DNA from: an uncultured Clostridia bacterium
GTDB taxonomy: Bacteria > Bacillota > Clostridia > TANB77 > CAG-465
Direction of reading: 5' to 3'
Assembly (NCBI GenBank): GCA_944388575.1
Contig: CALXJF010000012.1
Span: 1-39,670, forward strand
Length of the DNA: 39,670 nucleotides
Shown: in pieces, positions 18,374-27,178 of the stretch
Layout: each line of letters opens with the position of its first letter
How positions within the stretch are numbered: the stretch's first letter is position 1
Notes under the pieces: model-generated
The model's database searches: none
Told to the model about the DNA's origin: nothing
Seen by the model: only the letters and a program-made list of their open reading frames with translations
Made by a program: the position numbers and the translations under genes

Positions 18374-18437
18374 TAATTTAATCTAACAAATAAAAAAATG
18401 ATTAATCTTTTAGCTATTTCAATACATTTTTTGTATA

Positions 18438-18465
18438 TTGACTTTTTAATTATCTATGATATAAT
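18438..18465 (+). promoter_or_regulatory. Promoter of the 18.5-19.5 kb gene pair
   Basis: TTGACT, 16 nt, TATAAT, diverging from the dnaE promoter. Confidence 0.65.
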
Positions 18466-18558
18466 TTTTTTACAAAAATACATAGATAATTTATATAATT
18501 ATAGATTGGAGTGAAAAAAATGAGAGAAAAAAATAATATTAAAAAAGGAGATATAGCT

Positions 18559-19014
18559 ATGAAAAAGAGAAAAAATAAAGTATTCTTCGTAGATATAATT
18601 GACATTTATATCTACGATCCAAAGAACCGGTATGCTCTTATAACCCCCAAAAATATACAAACTAAACTACTATCACCTACACAAATATTAATTTCTATAG
18701 ATCTTAATAGTACTATATTAAAAGATTTTTCAGACAGAAGTTATATTATTATCTATCCATGCTTTAGTAAAAAAGCATATGAAAACGTTTTTTTTACAAT
18801 AGAAAAAATTGAAGGGGATTTACATATAATGACTTTACTATCAGAAAAAGAAAATATGCCAGATGTCAATATATTTTTAGATCATAAGACTTCTTTTAAA
18901 TTAGATGCTTTTTACTATAGAGATAAAAGTCCAATTTTTAAAATCCCATTAAAAGAAAACAAAAACAAATCTGGTAAAATAGTAATCTCTGTGGAAGAAA
19001 AAGTTGATAATTAA
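18559..19014 (+). CDS. Small soluble protein, unknown
   Basis: Not recognised. From ATG 18559 it has 151 residues, with no membrane segment and a beta-rich look: alternating hydrophobic stretches such as KVFFVDIIDIYIYD, SYIIIYPCF and VFFTIEKIEGDLHIMTLL, plus a Lys-rich C-terminus. AAAGGAG lies 8 nt before this ATG. An in-frame ATG at 18520 with GGAG upstream would add 13 residues (Lys- and Asn-rich) and is also possible. It is followed 56 bp later by a membrane protein gene on the same strand, and the two share a promoter and terminator, so they probably form an operon. No function can be assigned. Confidence 0.68.
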   Translation: MKKRKNKVFFVDIIDIYIYDPKNRYALITPKNIQTKLLSPTQILISIDLNSTILKDFSDRSYIIIYPCFSKKAYENVFFTIEKIEGDLHIMTLLSEKENMPDVNIFLDHKTSFKLDAFYYRDKSPIFKIPLKENKNKSGKIVISVEEKVDN

Positions 19015-19070
19015 ATGAAATTTATATTTGCATATAATTTATATTAACAATGATACAAGGAGAAATAATT

Positions 19071-19541
19071 ATGCATAAATTTAAACTACTAACAAAACGG
19101 ATTAATGAAAAACTTACATTAAATCAGACCACTTTTATCATAATTATAAGCGGATTTTTAATTTTATCTTTATTTCTTATACTTATCAAGAATAACTATT
19201 ATCTGCTGTTATTTTTAATAATACCATTAATTTTATTGTGGTTATATATCTATTATATTGCTATTAATAAAACTGCACATAAAAAGTATATGTGTATGCA
19301 ACACGCTGCATTAAAAGTAATTAAAAGTAATTTATCTTCTTCATTTACAAAAGTTAACTTTATTTTAAAATTAAATAATAATATAATAAATACTGTCTTT
19401 TCTAATCTTAATTTAAATTTTTGGGCAAAGATAGATGAAGATGATACTATTACTCTAATAGCTAAAGATATTAATAATACTATAATTCATGAAGAAAAAA
19501 CACAAAACTATTTATGGTTTATAAATAATTTTTATTATTAA
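19071..19541 (+). CDS. Small two-helix membrane protein, unknown
   Basis: Not recognised. A 156-residue protein with two close membrane helices (about residues 22-42 and 45-66) joined by a short turn, leaving both ends on the same side, probably the cytoplasm. The 90-residue C-terminal part is polar and Asn-rich. AAGGAG lies 8 nt before ATG 19071; an in-frame ATG at 19050 has no good site. It lies 56 bp after the soluble gene at 18559-19014 and ends at a strong terminator. The pair could be functional partners, but the sequence does not show this. Confidence 0.68.
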   Translation: MHKFKLLTKRINEKLTLNQTTFIIIISGFLILSLFLILIKNNYYLLLFLIIPLILLWLYIYYIAINKTAHKKYMCMQHAALKVIKSNLSSSFTKVNFILKLNNNIINTVFSNLNLNFWAKIDEDDTITLIAKDINNTIIHEEKTQNYLWFINNFYY

Positions 19542-19549
19542 TATATTAT

Positions 19550-19574
19550 CGACCCGTAATAACGGGTCGTTTAC
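19550..19574 (+). terminator. Terminator of the unknown gene pair
   Basis: CGACCCGT, loop AATA, ACGGGTCG: an 8-bp GC-rich stem followed by TTT. Confidence 0.8.
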
Positions 19575-19633
19575 TCTATTTCTAACTTTCGTCTCATATA
19601 TATATTATATCTAATCAGTTTCTTTACTTTTAT

Positions 19634-20917
19634 TCATTTTTCTATTTTATTTCTTAGTCTATACATCATAAAAAGATTTGGTAAAATCATTAATGCATTT
19701 GCAATTGATGACATACTTAATACAAATTTTAGTGCTGTTACAGTACCAATATATACACATAAAATATATATATATCTATATAGTTTCTGTGCAAATTTAT
19801 TATCCTTAAAAATAAACTTTATACCTATACTACCATAATAACTCCAACATGGAATTGTTGCAAGTGCAAATATAGCTAAAGAAAATGTTAATAAATATTT
19901 ACCATAAGGTATTAGTGCAAATGTGTTTTGTACTAAGCTCATTGTTTCATTGCTCAAATTCCACATTCCACTAGCTACAAACACTAATCCTGTAATACTA
20001 CAAAGAAAAACTGTATCTATAAAAACACTAGTTGAAGCTATTATTGATTCATCTTTTAAATTAGAAATATTTACTGTTGCATTAAATAAAGGAGAACTCC
20101 CCATTCCTGCTTCATTTGAAAATAACCCCTTTGACATACCTGCATTCATAGCTCTTATAGCTACTATTCCAAAAATACCTCCGCCAACAGCTTCTAAAGA
20201 AAACGCCTCTTTAACTATATAAATAATACTTGGTATTAAATTATATCTAAACATACATAAAAGATAAAAGCACATAATCATATAAACAATAGTTGCAAGG
20301 GGAACTAACACACTAGATATATTTGAAATCCTCTTTTCATCTCCAAAAATCATATAAGAACATACTATTGTAACTATTATTGCAATAAAATATTTGTTTG
20401 TAGTAAATGTTTCTTGAAGTGAAATGGACATTGCATTAGATTGTATCATAGCCCCCATTCCAAATGCAGCAGCAATGACAAAAATACTAAATAACTTAGC
20501 TAACCTTTTATTATTTAGCACATCCCTTAGTACATACATTGCTCCACCATAATATCCCTTTTCTCCACTCTTCCTATATTTTAAAACTAAATATGTCTCA
20601 GCATATTTAGTGGCTATTGCAAATATACCTGAAATAAATATCCAAAAAATACTACCAATACCTCCAATAGTTATTGCCGCTGCAATTCCTATTATATTAC
20701 CAGTTCCAAGTGTTGCTGCAAGAACTGTCATAAGTGACTTAAATGAACTTATGCCTTTTTGAGTTTTATCATTTCCTTTAAACATTAACTTTAAACCTTT
20801 AAAAGTATATTTTTGAGGCCATTTTAGTTTTATTGAAAAAAAAATATGAGTTAATATTAAAAGTAATACAAGTGGGGTACTCCATATAAACTCTTCTATT
20901 TTAGTTATAATTTCCAT
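19634..20917 (-). CDS. AGCS-family sodium:amino acid symporter
   Basis: A 427-residue membrane protein with about ten hydrophobic segments. Family marks of the alanine/glycine:cation symporters are clear: LAATLGTGNIIGIAAAI in the first third, KYAETYLVLKYR after it, RAMNAGMSKGLFSNEAGMGSSP near residue 265, and a C-terminal PCWSYYGSIGIKF. Such proteins bring alanine, glycine or glutamine into the cell with sodium. GGTGG lies 7 nt before ATG 20917; ATG 20920 is equally in frame but closer. It is transcribed alone and no riboswitch is visible upstream. Confidence 0.92.
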   Translation of the reverse strand: MEIITKIEEFIWSTPLVLLLILTHIFFSIKLKWPQKYTFKGLKLMFKGNDKTQKGISSFKSLMTVLAATLGTGNIIGIAAAITIGGIGSIFWIFISGIFAIATKYAETYLVLKYRKSGEKGYYGGAMYVLRDVLNNKRLAKLFSIFVIAAAFGMGAMIQSNAMSISLQETFTTNKYFIAIIVTIVCSYMIFGDEKRISNISSVLVPLATIVYMIMCFYLLCMFRYNLIPSIIYIVKEAFSLEAVGGGIFGIVAIRAMNAGMSKGLFSNEAGMGSSPLFNATVNISNLKDESIIASTSVFIDTVFLCSITGLVFVASGMWNLSNETMSLVQNTFALIPYGKYLLTFSLAIFALATIPCWSYYGSIGIKFIFKDNKFAQKLYRYIYILCVYIGTVTALKFVLSMSSIANALMILPNLFMMYRLRNKIEK

Positions 20918-20973
20918 CATCTTACCACCAATTACAATATATGCAAATATCAACATTTTTATTTTTTATAATA

Positions 20974-21011
20974 TAAAAAAAGCAGGTAGTTGAATTAACA
21001 ACTTACCTACT
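20974..21011 (-). terminator. Terminator of the CPYC-motif orphan gene
   Basis: On the minus strand AGTAGGTAAGTTG pairs with CAACTACCTGCT around a 6-nt loop, followed by seven T. It ends the gene at 21019-21375 and insulates it from the symporter. Confidence 0.85.
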
Positions 21012-21018
21012 CATAAGA

Positions 21019-21375
21019 TTATGAAATATAGCCTCCTTCCTTAAGTTCTGTGATAACATTATAAGGCATAACAGAACAAGCTTTTTCAAATTCCTCTAAA
21101 GTATCATACCCAAATATACCATTAGCTTCGCACGAACAATATGGACAGTGTTCATCTCCAAAGATCGCCCTTGGCTGAAGCACTTTAGGCCAAATCTGAC
21201 GGCAAATATCAGCACATTCTTTTGGAGCTTTTGCCCAATAAACTCGGCTATAATTCTCTATAGCCTCTTCAGGACCAGAGAACTTTGTTCCAGATACAAT
21301 AGCATCAACCTCTTGAAGTTTAATTCTTCCTTCGAGGATATCTTTTACACCAAACGACAACGAACTTAAGTACAT
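21019..21375 (-). CDS. Small soluble orphan with CPYCSC motif, unknown
   Basis: Not recognised. A 118-residue acidic protein with no membrane segment. It holds five or six Cys, including ECADICRQIW near the middle and HCPYCSCEA at about residue 81, which could bind metal or take part in redox chemistry; the motif resembles CxxC sites but the rest is not thioredoxin-like. The sampled line 21121-21180 has 28 of 60 G+C, against roughly 25% nearby. AAGGAGG precedes the ATG. It has its own extended -10 promoter, a 5' leader hairpin and a strong terminator, making a self-contained cassette between the symporter and an 85-residue unknown. Foreign origin is likely. Confidence 0.7.
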   Translation of the reverse strand: MYLSSLSFGVKDILEGRIKLQEVDAIVSGTKFSGPEEAIENYSRVYWAKAPKECADICRQIWPKVLQPRAIFGDEHCPYCSCEANGIFGYDTLEEFEKACSVMPYNVITELKEGGYIS

Positions 21376-21396
21376 AATAAAACCTCCTTAAAATCC

Positions 21397-21415
21397 AGCT
21401 CTTTAATCATGAGCT
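21397..21415 (-). promoter_or_regulatory. 5' leader hairpin of the CPYC-motif gene
   Basis: On the minus strand AGCTC and GAGCT pair around a 9-nt loop, in the leader about 10 nt upstream of AAGGAGG. It may stabilise the mRNA or shape initiation; a chance hairpin cannot be excluded. Confidence 0.35.
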
Positions 21416-21439
21416 ACTTCTTTTATAACTTATAGTTTT

Positions 21440-21468
21440 ATTATACCATATATTTACATAAAAAACAA
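21440..21468 (-). promoter_or_regulatory. Promoter of the CPYC-motif gene
   Basis: TTGTTT, 17 nt, TATAAT with TGG before the -10 (extended -10). Confidence 0.7.
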
Positions 21469-21509
21469 GAACTTTACATAATTTTTTTTAGTTATATGCA
21501 ATATGGATA

Positions 21510-21538
21510 TTGTTTTTTATCTTAATTTATGATATATA
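21510..21538 (+). promoter_or_regulatory. Promoter of the 85-residue unknown gene
   Basis: TTGTTT, 17 nt, TATATA, about 50 bp before the start codon. Confidence 0.45.
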
Positions 21539-21590
21539 TATTAATAATAACTAATAAAAACTATAATTAATATTAAGGAGGATCTATATC

Positions 21591-21848
21591 ATGGAAACCA
21601 AAAAAACTACAATAAAAACTAAAGACAATTATATTATTTATGCTGTAGGAAATAAAGATATACAAATTGTAAAGGTATATAACATGAATAATAATGCTCT
21701 TCTTTATAAATTTTATATGGATGGTTCTGGCGATTTAGTAAATCTATATAAAGTAAGTCAAAAGAATTACGGTATATGTCATTATATAGGTAGTATTGTT
21801 GTAGAAGCTTTAAAATTTTTTGAGTTTTGGGAAATTGTAAAGTTATAA
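21591..21848 (+). CDS. Small soluble protein, unknown
   Basis: Not recognised. An 85-residue protein, polar and Lys-rich at the start, then alternating hydrophobic strands (YIIYAVGNKDIQIVKVYN, ALLYKFYMDGSGD) and a helical C-terminus ending FFEFWEIVKL. No membrane helix or known motif. AAGGAGG lies 10 nt before the ATG, which supports a real gene. It is monocistronic with its own promoter and a very strong terminator shared with spoIIE. Confidence 0.65.
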   Translation: METKKTTIKTKDNYIIYAVGNKDIQIVKVYNMNNNALLYKFYMDGSGDLVNLYKVSQKNYGICHYIGSIVVEALKFFEFWEIVKL

Positions 21849-21876
21849 TTCGTATTCTTTGAATTAATCCCTAAAA

Positions 21877-21916
21877 AATACCAATATAGTAGTTTTTAAT
21901 TTACTATATTGGTATT
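21877..21916. terminator. Bidirectional terminator between the 85-residue gene and spoIIE
   Basis: AATACCAATATAGTA and TACTATATTGGTATT form a perfect 15-bp stem around a 10-nt loop, with T-runs on both strands. It serves convergent genes. Confidence 0.9.
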
Positions 21917-21922
21917 TTTATA

Positions 21923-24274
21923 TTAAGACTTAACAATCTTGGTAACAATTATAGTAACATCATCTTCAAGTAATCCTTTATTTTCTTTTAAAACATATTT
22001 TAGCAATTCATCTGATATAGCTTTACTACTCTTTGAAATATCTATAGTTAATAAGTGATCTTTAAAGTAATTATTATTTATATCCATATCTTCTTTAACT
22101 ACACCATCAGATATCTGAACTACTATATTTCCTTCTTTTAATTTCTTCCCAATTGGTACATAATCTGTTTCTTTAACTATTCCAACAGGTAAACTAGAAG
22201 TATTTATTGTAATTACTTTGCCTTCATCTACTATATATGTTGGAGCAGCTCCAAACTTTATAAATTCTGCATTTGCATTTTTTAAATCAAATATAAATGC
22301 ATCTAAACTAGAAAAATTAGTATCTTCAGCTTTTAATTTTATTATACTATTTATTATATCTATAGATTTATCTTCTGAAAAGCCTCCCTCTAGTAGTTTT
22401 TCGAGCATACTTACAATAGAAGTAGATGACTTAGCTGCATTCCTTCCTGATCCGGCTCCATCACTTATAACATTAAGATGTTTTAAATCCTCTAATTCCA
22501 TAGAAAGATATGAATCTCCTGATATCTCTTCGCCAGATTTAGTTTCTGATACAATAGAAGTATAGACATCATACTCTGGTTTTGATACTAACTTAATTTT
22601 AGATTTTTCTTTTTTACTACTGTTCATAATAAGTTTTATTGTCATTGTTTGCTCTAATATATTAGAGGCTATATCTATTATTTGTTTCTTTTGAGAATCA
22701 ATATTTGTAAGTATATCTGTTACAAAAGTATATTCAATATTCTCATTTTCTTTAATCCAACTATCCTCATATACTATATATCCATAAAACTTTAATTCTT
22801 CTCTTAACTTTATCAAAGATTTATCCTTTACAATTGCATTCTCCTTAATATTTTTAGCAACCGTTGATAAAATTTTAGAAACTTCTTTATACTGCTTTGA
22901 TAGTTTTTGGGTATTCTCTCTCTCTTGTTTTTTTAATATTCTAGTTAATTTCATACTATTATATATCTCAATAATATCAGGTATTATATCATCTGATATA
23001 TAACATTTAAAATCTAACATTGACGGTTCTATTGTTTCATTATTTTCAAGTTTTCCAGCTATATAATCTACAGTAATTTTTAGTTTTTCATTATCTAAAC
23101 AATTTCTCTTCTCTTTACAATCTATACAGTTATTTTCAACATAATCCTCTATATACTTTTTTATAACCTCTCTTGTTTCCTCTAAATCTTCAGGAGTATT
23201 TTCGATTGTAATATCAGCTAAACTATCAAAAACTTCAGACATAGCACCAATCTTATCCTTAGCGTTGCTTGCACTCCCAAGGATATTATTATATGATTTA
23301 TTTAAAGTATTATTTTTATTAAATAACTTATCTAGCTTTAACTCTATAGCCTTTGGCATAAATAGCAAACTAATTGATGCAATCAACATCTCACTTAATC
23401 TCATAGTAAGTTCAGAAAATCCACTAGAGTGATATGAAACATATACATTTCCTAGTATAAAACCAATAATAATTGGAATTTTTCCAAATCTACTTAAAAT
23501 ACCAGCTATACCTCCACTTATAGCCATAGATACCACTAAAGACATATTAGCATCTGTTATTCCTGTAAGAAGTAATCCTATAAGTAAACCAGAACAGGTA
23601 CCAAGAACAGCACCATTTTTCCAACCATATGTTAATACTAATACCATAACTAATATATTATATATAGAAAATCCAAAAACATTTACGTCTTTAAGTACAG
23701 AAATCAATATAGCAATTAAAGTTATCATAGCAATACTTTCTTCTTTAGAATATACATATGATTTCCTAATATTAAGAATTACTGCCATACCAGGTACAAA
23801 TATAAAAAACAATATAGCAATAATGACAGCATTTGTTAAAATAGTAATGATACTAGAAAATAATACTCCAGAAATAATGGCATCCACTATTTCAACTAAG
23901 AAAAATGAAATTATTAATTTTATAAAAACTCCATATTTCTTACTTACTCCCTCAATATTAATAAACGCAGTAATTACAGAAAATACTACAAAAAGAGCTA
24001 CAACCTTTAATATTGTAACTGTTGCTAAAGAACTAAATAACATACCAATAATGGATGAAATTAAAACTAATAATAAAGGTATGTTAAATACACTAGCCAC
24101 ACCAAATAAAACAATACTAAATGGTTCATAACTTCCCATAAAACTTTGAGAAGATATACACAAAGAAAAAATCACAAAAATTATATTTGGTACATTGATT
24201 CCTTTTTTTATATAATCAAATATAGCAGACACTTTTTCACCAAATCCACTTTCCAAATATTTATTATAAATCAT
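21923..24274 (-). CDS. spoIIE: Stage II sporulation protein E (PP2C phosphatase)
   Basis: A 783-residue protein of normal SpoIIE length. About ten membrane helices fill residues 25-310, a central regulatory region with Cys residues (NNCIDCKEKRNC) follows, and the last 210 residues are a PP2C-type phosphatase. The metal-binding aspartates are in EEISGDSYL, ISDGAGSGRNAA, VQISDGV and LEDDVTIIV, so the active site is complete. SpoIIE dephosphorylates SpoIIAA at the polar septum and so activates sigma-F in the forespore; it also helps septum placement. Its presence implies an intact sporulation start. GAGGTG precedes the ATG. A TTGAAT/16 nt/TATTAA promoter-like pair and a poor Spo0A-box match (TTTGTCATA at about 24336) lie upstream; neither is strong. 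Confidence 0.95.
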   Translation of the reverse strand: MIYNKYLESGFGEKVSAIFDYIKKGINVPNIIFVIFSLCISSQSFMGSYEPFSIVLFGVASVFNIPLLLVLISSIIGMLFSSLATVTILKVVALFVVFSVITAFINIEGVSKKYGVFIKLIISFFLVEIVDAIISGVLFSSIITILTNAVIIAILFFIFVPGMAVILNIRKSYVYSKEESIAMITLIAILISVLKDVNVFGFSIYNILVMVLVLTYGWKNGAVLGTCSGLLIGLLLTGITDANMSLVVSMAISGGIAGILSRFGKIPIIIGFILGNVYVSYHSSGFSELTMRLSEMLIASISLLFMPKAIELKLDKLFNKNNTLNKSYNNILGSASNAKDKIGAMSEVFDSLADITIENTPEDLEETREVIKKYIEDYVENNCIDCKEKRNCLDNEKLKITVDYIAGKLENNETIEPSMLDFKCYISDDIIPDIIEIYNSMKLTRILKKQERENTQKLSKQYKEVSKILSTVAKNIKENAIVKDKSLIKLREELKFYGYIVYEDSWIKENENIEYTFVTDILTNIDSQKKQIIDIASNILEQTMTIKLIMNSSKKEKSKIKLVSKPEYDVYTSIVSETKSGEEISGDSYLSMELEDLKHLNVISDGAGSGRNAAKSSTSIVSMLEKLLEGGFSEDKSIDIINSIIKLKAEDTNFSSLDAFIFDLKNANAEFIKFGAAPTYIVDEGKVITINTSSLPVGIVKETDYVPIGKKLKEGNIVVQISDGVVKEDMDINNNYFKDHLLTIDISKSSKAISDELLKYVLKENKGLLEDDVTIIVTKIVKS

Positions 24275-24389
24275 ATATTAAACACCTCATTTGTTACTTT
24301 TAATACCATATATTTTACAACATTCAATCCCTATTTTTTTGTCATATTTTTAAAATAACACATAAATTTTTTGTATTATTTTATAATAT

Positions 24390-24420
24390 AAAGTAGTCTA
24401 AAGAAACTTTAGACTACTTT
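24390..24420 (-). terminator. Terminator of the AT-hook coiled-coil gene
   Basis: AAAGTAGTCTAAAG, loop AAA, CTTTAGACTACTTT: a perfect 14-bp stem directly after the stop codon. Confidence 0.85.
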
Positions 24421-24424
24421 ATAC

Positions 24425-25675
24425 TTAACTATTTATCTTTTCTTTTCTTGGTCTTCCTACTCTTCTTTTTGTTTCTTTCTTCTCTTTTTCCTCTTTTTTA
24501 TCTTTATCTGCTTTTGGTTTCCTTCCCCTTCTTGATTTTTTCTTCTCTTCTGGTTGCTCCTCTTTATCTTCCTTAATCTCTTCTTTTGAATTATCTTCAA
24601 ATTCTACATTCTCTATAACTAATTCTTCTAAATTCTCTTCTACTCCCTCTTTTTCTTTTAAATCTTTAGATAAAATCTCCTTTACTTTTTCTGATAAAGT
24701 AGATTCAATCGCTCTTTTTTGAACAAATTTATCCAATTCATCATAATCTAAATTAGCTAAAAGTTTTGAATACTCTAAGTATTCATCTTCTGTAGCAATA
24801 GTTCTATGAACATCATTTACCATAGTCTTAATTTTTTGATCATATATATCTTTATACATTCTAATATAATCTTTTATATCCATTATTCCACTTTCTAAAC
24901 TTTCATCATAAATTCCTTGTAATTTTTCAAAAATCTTATCTATTATTTTAAAATATCTATATGCATTCTTACAAATATTAATAACAAGATTAAATTCATA
25001 CATATGTCTATCAATATCAGACTCTATACCTTTAATCATTGTTTCTATAACAAACTCAATAAGTTCCCTTTCATCAGAAGGTAGTTTAGAAATATCATAA
25101 TTATCATTTATATAACTTACATATTCGTCTACACATTCAAATAAATTTTTATATAACTCTTCTGTATACTCCTCTGTTTGAATTTTTGTATCTATATCTT
25201 CAGACATTTTTATAACATTATTATATCTCTGTGATTTTCCTTCATCTTTAATATTTTGTTTTACGGCATCTATAGCTGAAGAAATAGCTAATAAATTAAA
25301 TTTTATATCCTCCCTTGATTTAAATTTTGCTCTTGTTACTCTGTCATATTCCATTTCTAAAAATACTTTTTGAAGTTCTAATCTTTCTATTTTATCAGTA
25401 GAATTAATTTTATCAACAATATCTTGTGGATATGAAATCTTTAACTCATACATTTCTCTTTGCATAATATCATATTGATATTTTACAAAAACAATCTCTC
25501 TTAAAATATTTTCTTGATATAATTTTTGCTCATCACCTTCTGTTTTATGAATAACTGATAAATGCTCATCTATAGCTCTATTCATTTTGTTCATATTTAC
25601 CATTATTACAACACTTTGTATTACTCTGTCGAAAAGATTTATTTTCCTTTTTGACCCTACTACTATATCAGCCAT
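24425..25675 (-). CDS. Helical protein with two C-terminal AT-hooks
   Basis: Family not recognised. A 416-residue, strongly charged and mostly helical protein. Residues 1-345 look like long alpha-helices with coiled-coil character and no membrane segment; residues about 346-380 are very acidic (EENLEELVIENVEFEDNS and on). The tail has two AT-hook-type motifs, RRGRKPK (382-388) and RRVGRPRK (404-411), in a lysine-rich linker. AT-hooks bind the minor groove of AT-rich DNA, so a nucleoid-associated, DNA-bridging or DNA-anchoring role is suggested; this is inference. AGGAGAGG precedes the ATG. It has its own promoter and terminator and sits upstream of spoIIE on the same strand without being in its operon. 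Confidence 0.72.
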   Translation of the reverse strand: MADIVVGSKRKINLFDRVIQSVVIMVNMNKMNRAIDEHLSVIHKTEGDEQKLYQENILREIVFVKYQYDIMQREMYELKISYPQDIVDKINSTDKIERLELQKVFLEMEYDRVTRAKFKSREDIKFNLLAISSAIDAVKQNIKDEGKSQRYNNVIKMSEDIDTKIQTEEYTEELYKNLFECVDEYVSYINDNYDISKLPSDERELIEFVIETMIKGIESDIDRHMYEFNLVINICKNAYRYFKIIDKIFEKLQGIYDESLESGIMDIKDYIRMYKDIYDQKIKTMVNDVHRTIATEDEYLEYSKLLANLDYDELDKFVQKRAIESTLSEKVKEILSKDLKEKEGVEENLEELVIENVEFEDNSKEEIKEDKEEQPEEKKKSRRGRKPKADKDKKEEKEKKETKRRVGRPRKEKINS

Positions 25676-25752
25676 ATACTTAATCCTCTCCTTACTATAT
25701 ATAAAATATACTATTTAAATAGCATACTAAACTCACATGATTATTCATTTAT

Positions 25753-25780
25753 ATTATATCGTTTTTTTCAATAATTGCAA
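25753..25780 (-). promoter_or_regulatory. Promoter of the AT-hook gene
   Basis: TTGCAA, 16 nt, TATAAT on the minus strand, about 78 bp before the start codon. Confidence 0.55.
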
Positions 25781-25932
25781 GTCTTTATTAATAAATTTTA
25801 CAAAATTGTTACAAAAATTATATTAAAAAGAAATATATATTTTTTCACCTTGAAAAATAACAATAAAAAAACATTTTTATATAAACTCTTATTTGACAAT
25901 TTTAGCCAAAAAACTTTATAATATATATATAT

Positions 25933-25964
25933 AAATATATAAATATATAAATATATAAATATAT
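25933..25964. repeat. Tandem 8-bp AT repeat
   Basis: Four perfect copies of AAATATAT, extended on both sides by further AT dinucleotides (about 25915-25970). It lies in the 490-bp gap between the divergent AT-hook and antiporter genes, where I see no gene; a 62-codon open frame there is low-complexity. Confidence 0.85.
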
Positions 25965-26167
25965 ATATTTTTATTTCGATAAACAAATACTTTCTTCTTA
26001 GAGAAATAAAGTTAAAAAATATTATAATTCACTTTATATTTCAAGTTTTTATTATTTTTTATTTTTATTACTTATATTGACAATAACTATTTATATTATT
26101 AATGATAAAACAACAAAAAAAATCACATAATATTATAAATTATATTTTGTGTGTCAGGAGGAAACTA

Positions 26168-27130
26168 ATGATAAAAGACTTATGTTTAATTGTCATAGGC
26201 TTTATTCTTTTAATTATAGGAGCAGATGCTCTAGTTAAAGGTTCTAGTAATCTTGCAAAAAAATTTCATATTCCAGAAATAATAATAGGGCTTACAATTG
26301 TTTGTATTGGGACATCAATGCCAGAACTTATAATAACAATAACTTCCGCCTCAAAAGGTTATACAGATTTAATTGTAGGAAATGCTATAGGTAGCAACTT
26401 ATGTAATTTATTATTAATACTTGGTATTGCAGCAATTTTAAAACCAGTCAAAATTGACAAAGATATAAAAAGGATACACTTACCTATTGCAATTTTTGCT
26501 ACAATTCTAGTATTGATAATTGGTAATATTTCAATTGGAAGTGGAAAATTTATAATAGGAAGAGTAGAAGGAATTGTACTCCTTATCTTGTTTATAATAT
26601 ATTTTTCTTATCCTGTTATTATTACAATAAAAGATATTATAAAAGTTGAACATCAAAAAAGAAAACCAAGAAAAGATATTAGTGTTATTAAATCTATTAT
26701 TTTTATAATAATAGGTGCTATAATGCTAAAATACGGTGGTGACTTTGTCGTTGATACATGTGAAAGTATAGCATTAACTTTTGGAATTAGCGAAAGAGTA
26801 ATTGGCTTAACTATAGTTGCAATCGGTACAGCACTTCCTGAACTTATTACAACTATAATTGCTACTATTCAAAAAGATACAGCTCTAGCTGTGGGCAATT
26901 TAATTGGATCATGTATGCTTAACTTATGGTTAATACTTGGAATAGGTGCTGTAATAACTCCACTTGTCTTTTCAATAGACTTTAATTTAAATTTAGTATT
27001 GTTAGCATTTGCCACTTTAATGGTATGGTTATTTTGTTATATAGGAAAAAAGAATACTATAACTAGTGCAAATGGATTAATACTTTTATTTACATTTTTC
27101 ATATATCTAACTAAATTATTTGTTGCATAA
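26168..27130 (+). CDS. CaCA-family calcium/sodium antiporter (YrbG-like)
   Basis: A 320-residue membrane protein with the inverted two-half layout of the Ca2+:cation antiporter family. The two alpha-repeats are clear: GTSMPELIITITSA then IVGNAIGSNLCNLLLILG in the first half, and GTALPELITTIIATI then AVGNLIGSCMLNLWLILG in the second, each with the conserved acidic residue for ion binding. About ten membrane helices are seen. It likely expels calcium in exchange for sodium or protons. AGGAGG lies 8 nt before ATG 26168; the frame extends 22 codons further upstream without a site. It is transcribed alone. Confidence 0.93.
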   Translation: MIKDLCLIVIGFILLIIGADALVKGSSNLAKKFHIPEIIIGLTIVCIGTSMPELIITITSASKGYTDLIVGNAIGSNLCNLLLILGIAAILKPVKIDKDIKRIHLPIAIFATILVLIIGNISIGSGKFIIGRVEGIVLLILFIIYFSYPVIITIKDIIKVEHQKRKPRKDISVIKSIIFIIIGAIMLKYGGDFVVDTCESIALTFGISERVIGLTIVAIGTALPELITTIIATIQKDTALAVGNLIGSCMLNLWLILGIGAVITPLVFSIDFNLNLVLLAFATLMVWLFCYIGKKNTITSANGLILLFTFFIYLTKLFVA

Positions 27131-27132
27131 AT

Positions 27133-27171
27133 AAAAAGAAGATTTTAAAATACTTATAAAATCTTCTTTTT
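27133..27171. terminator. Bidirectional terminator after the antiporter gene
   Basis: AAAAAGAAGATTTTA and TAAAATCTTCTTTTT form a perfect 15-bp stem with T-runs on both sides, between convergent genes. Confidence 0.9.
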
Positions 27172-27178
27172 ATTATAC

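Noticed and set aside
25798-25986. A 62-codon minus-strand frame of Ile, Tyr, Phe and Lys
   Set aside because: It comes from AT-repeat DNA, is of low complexity and has no ribosome binding site.
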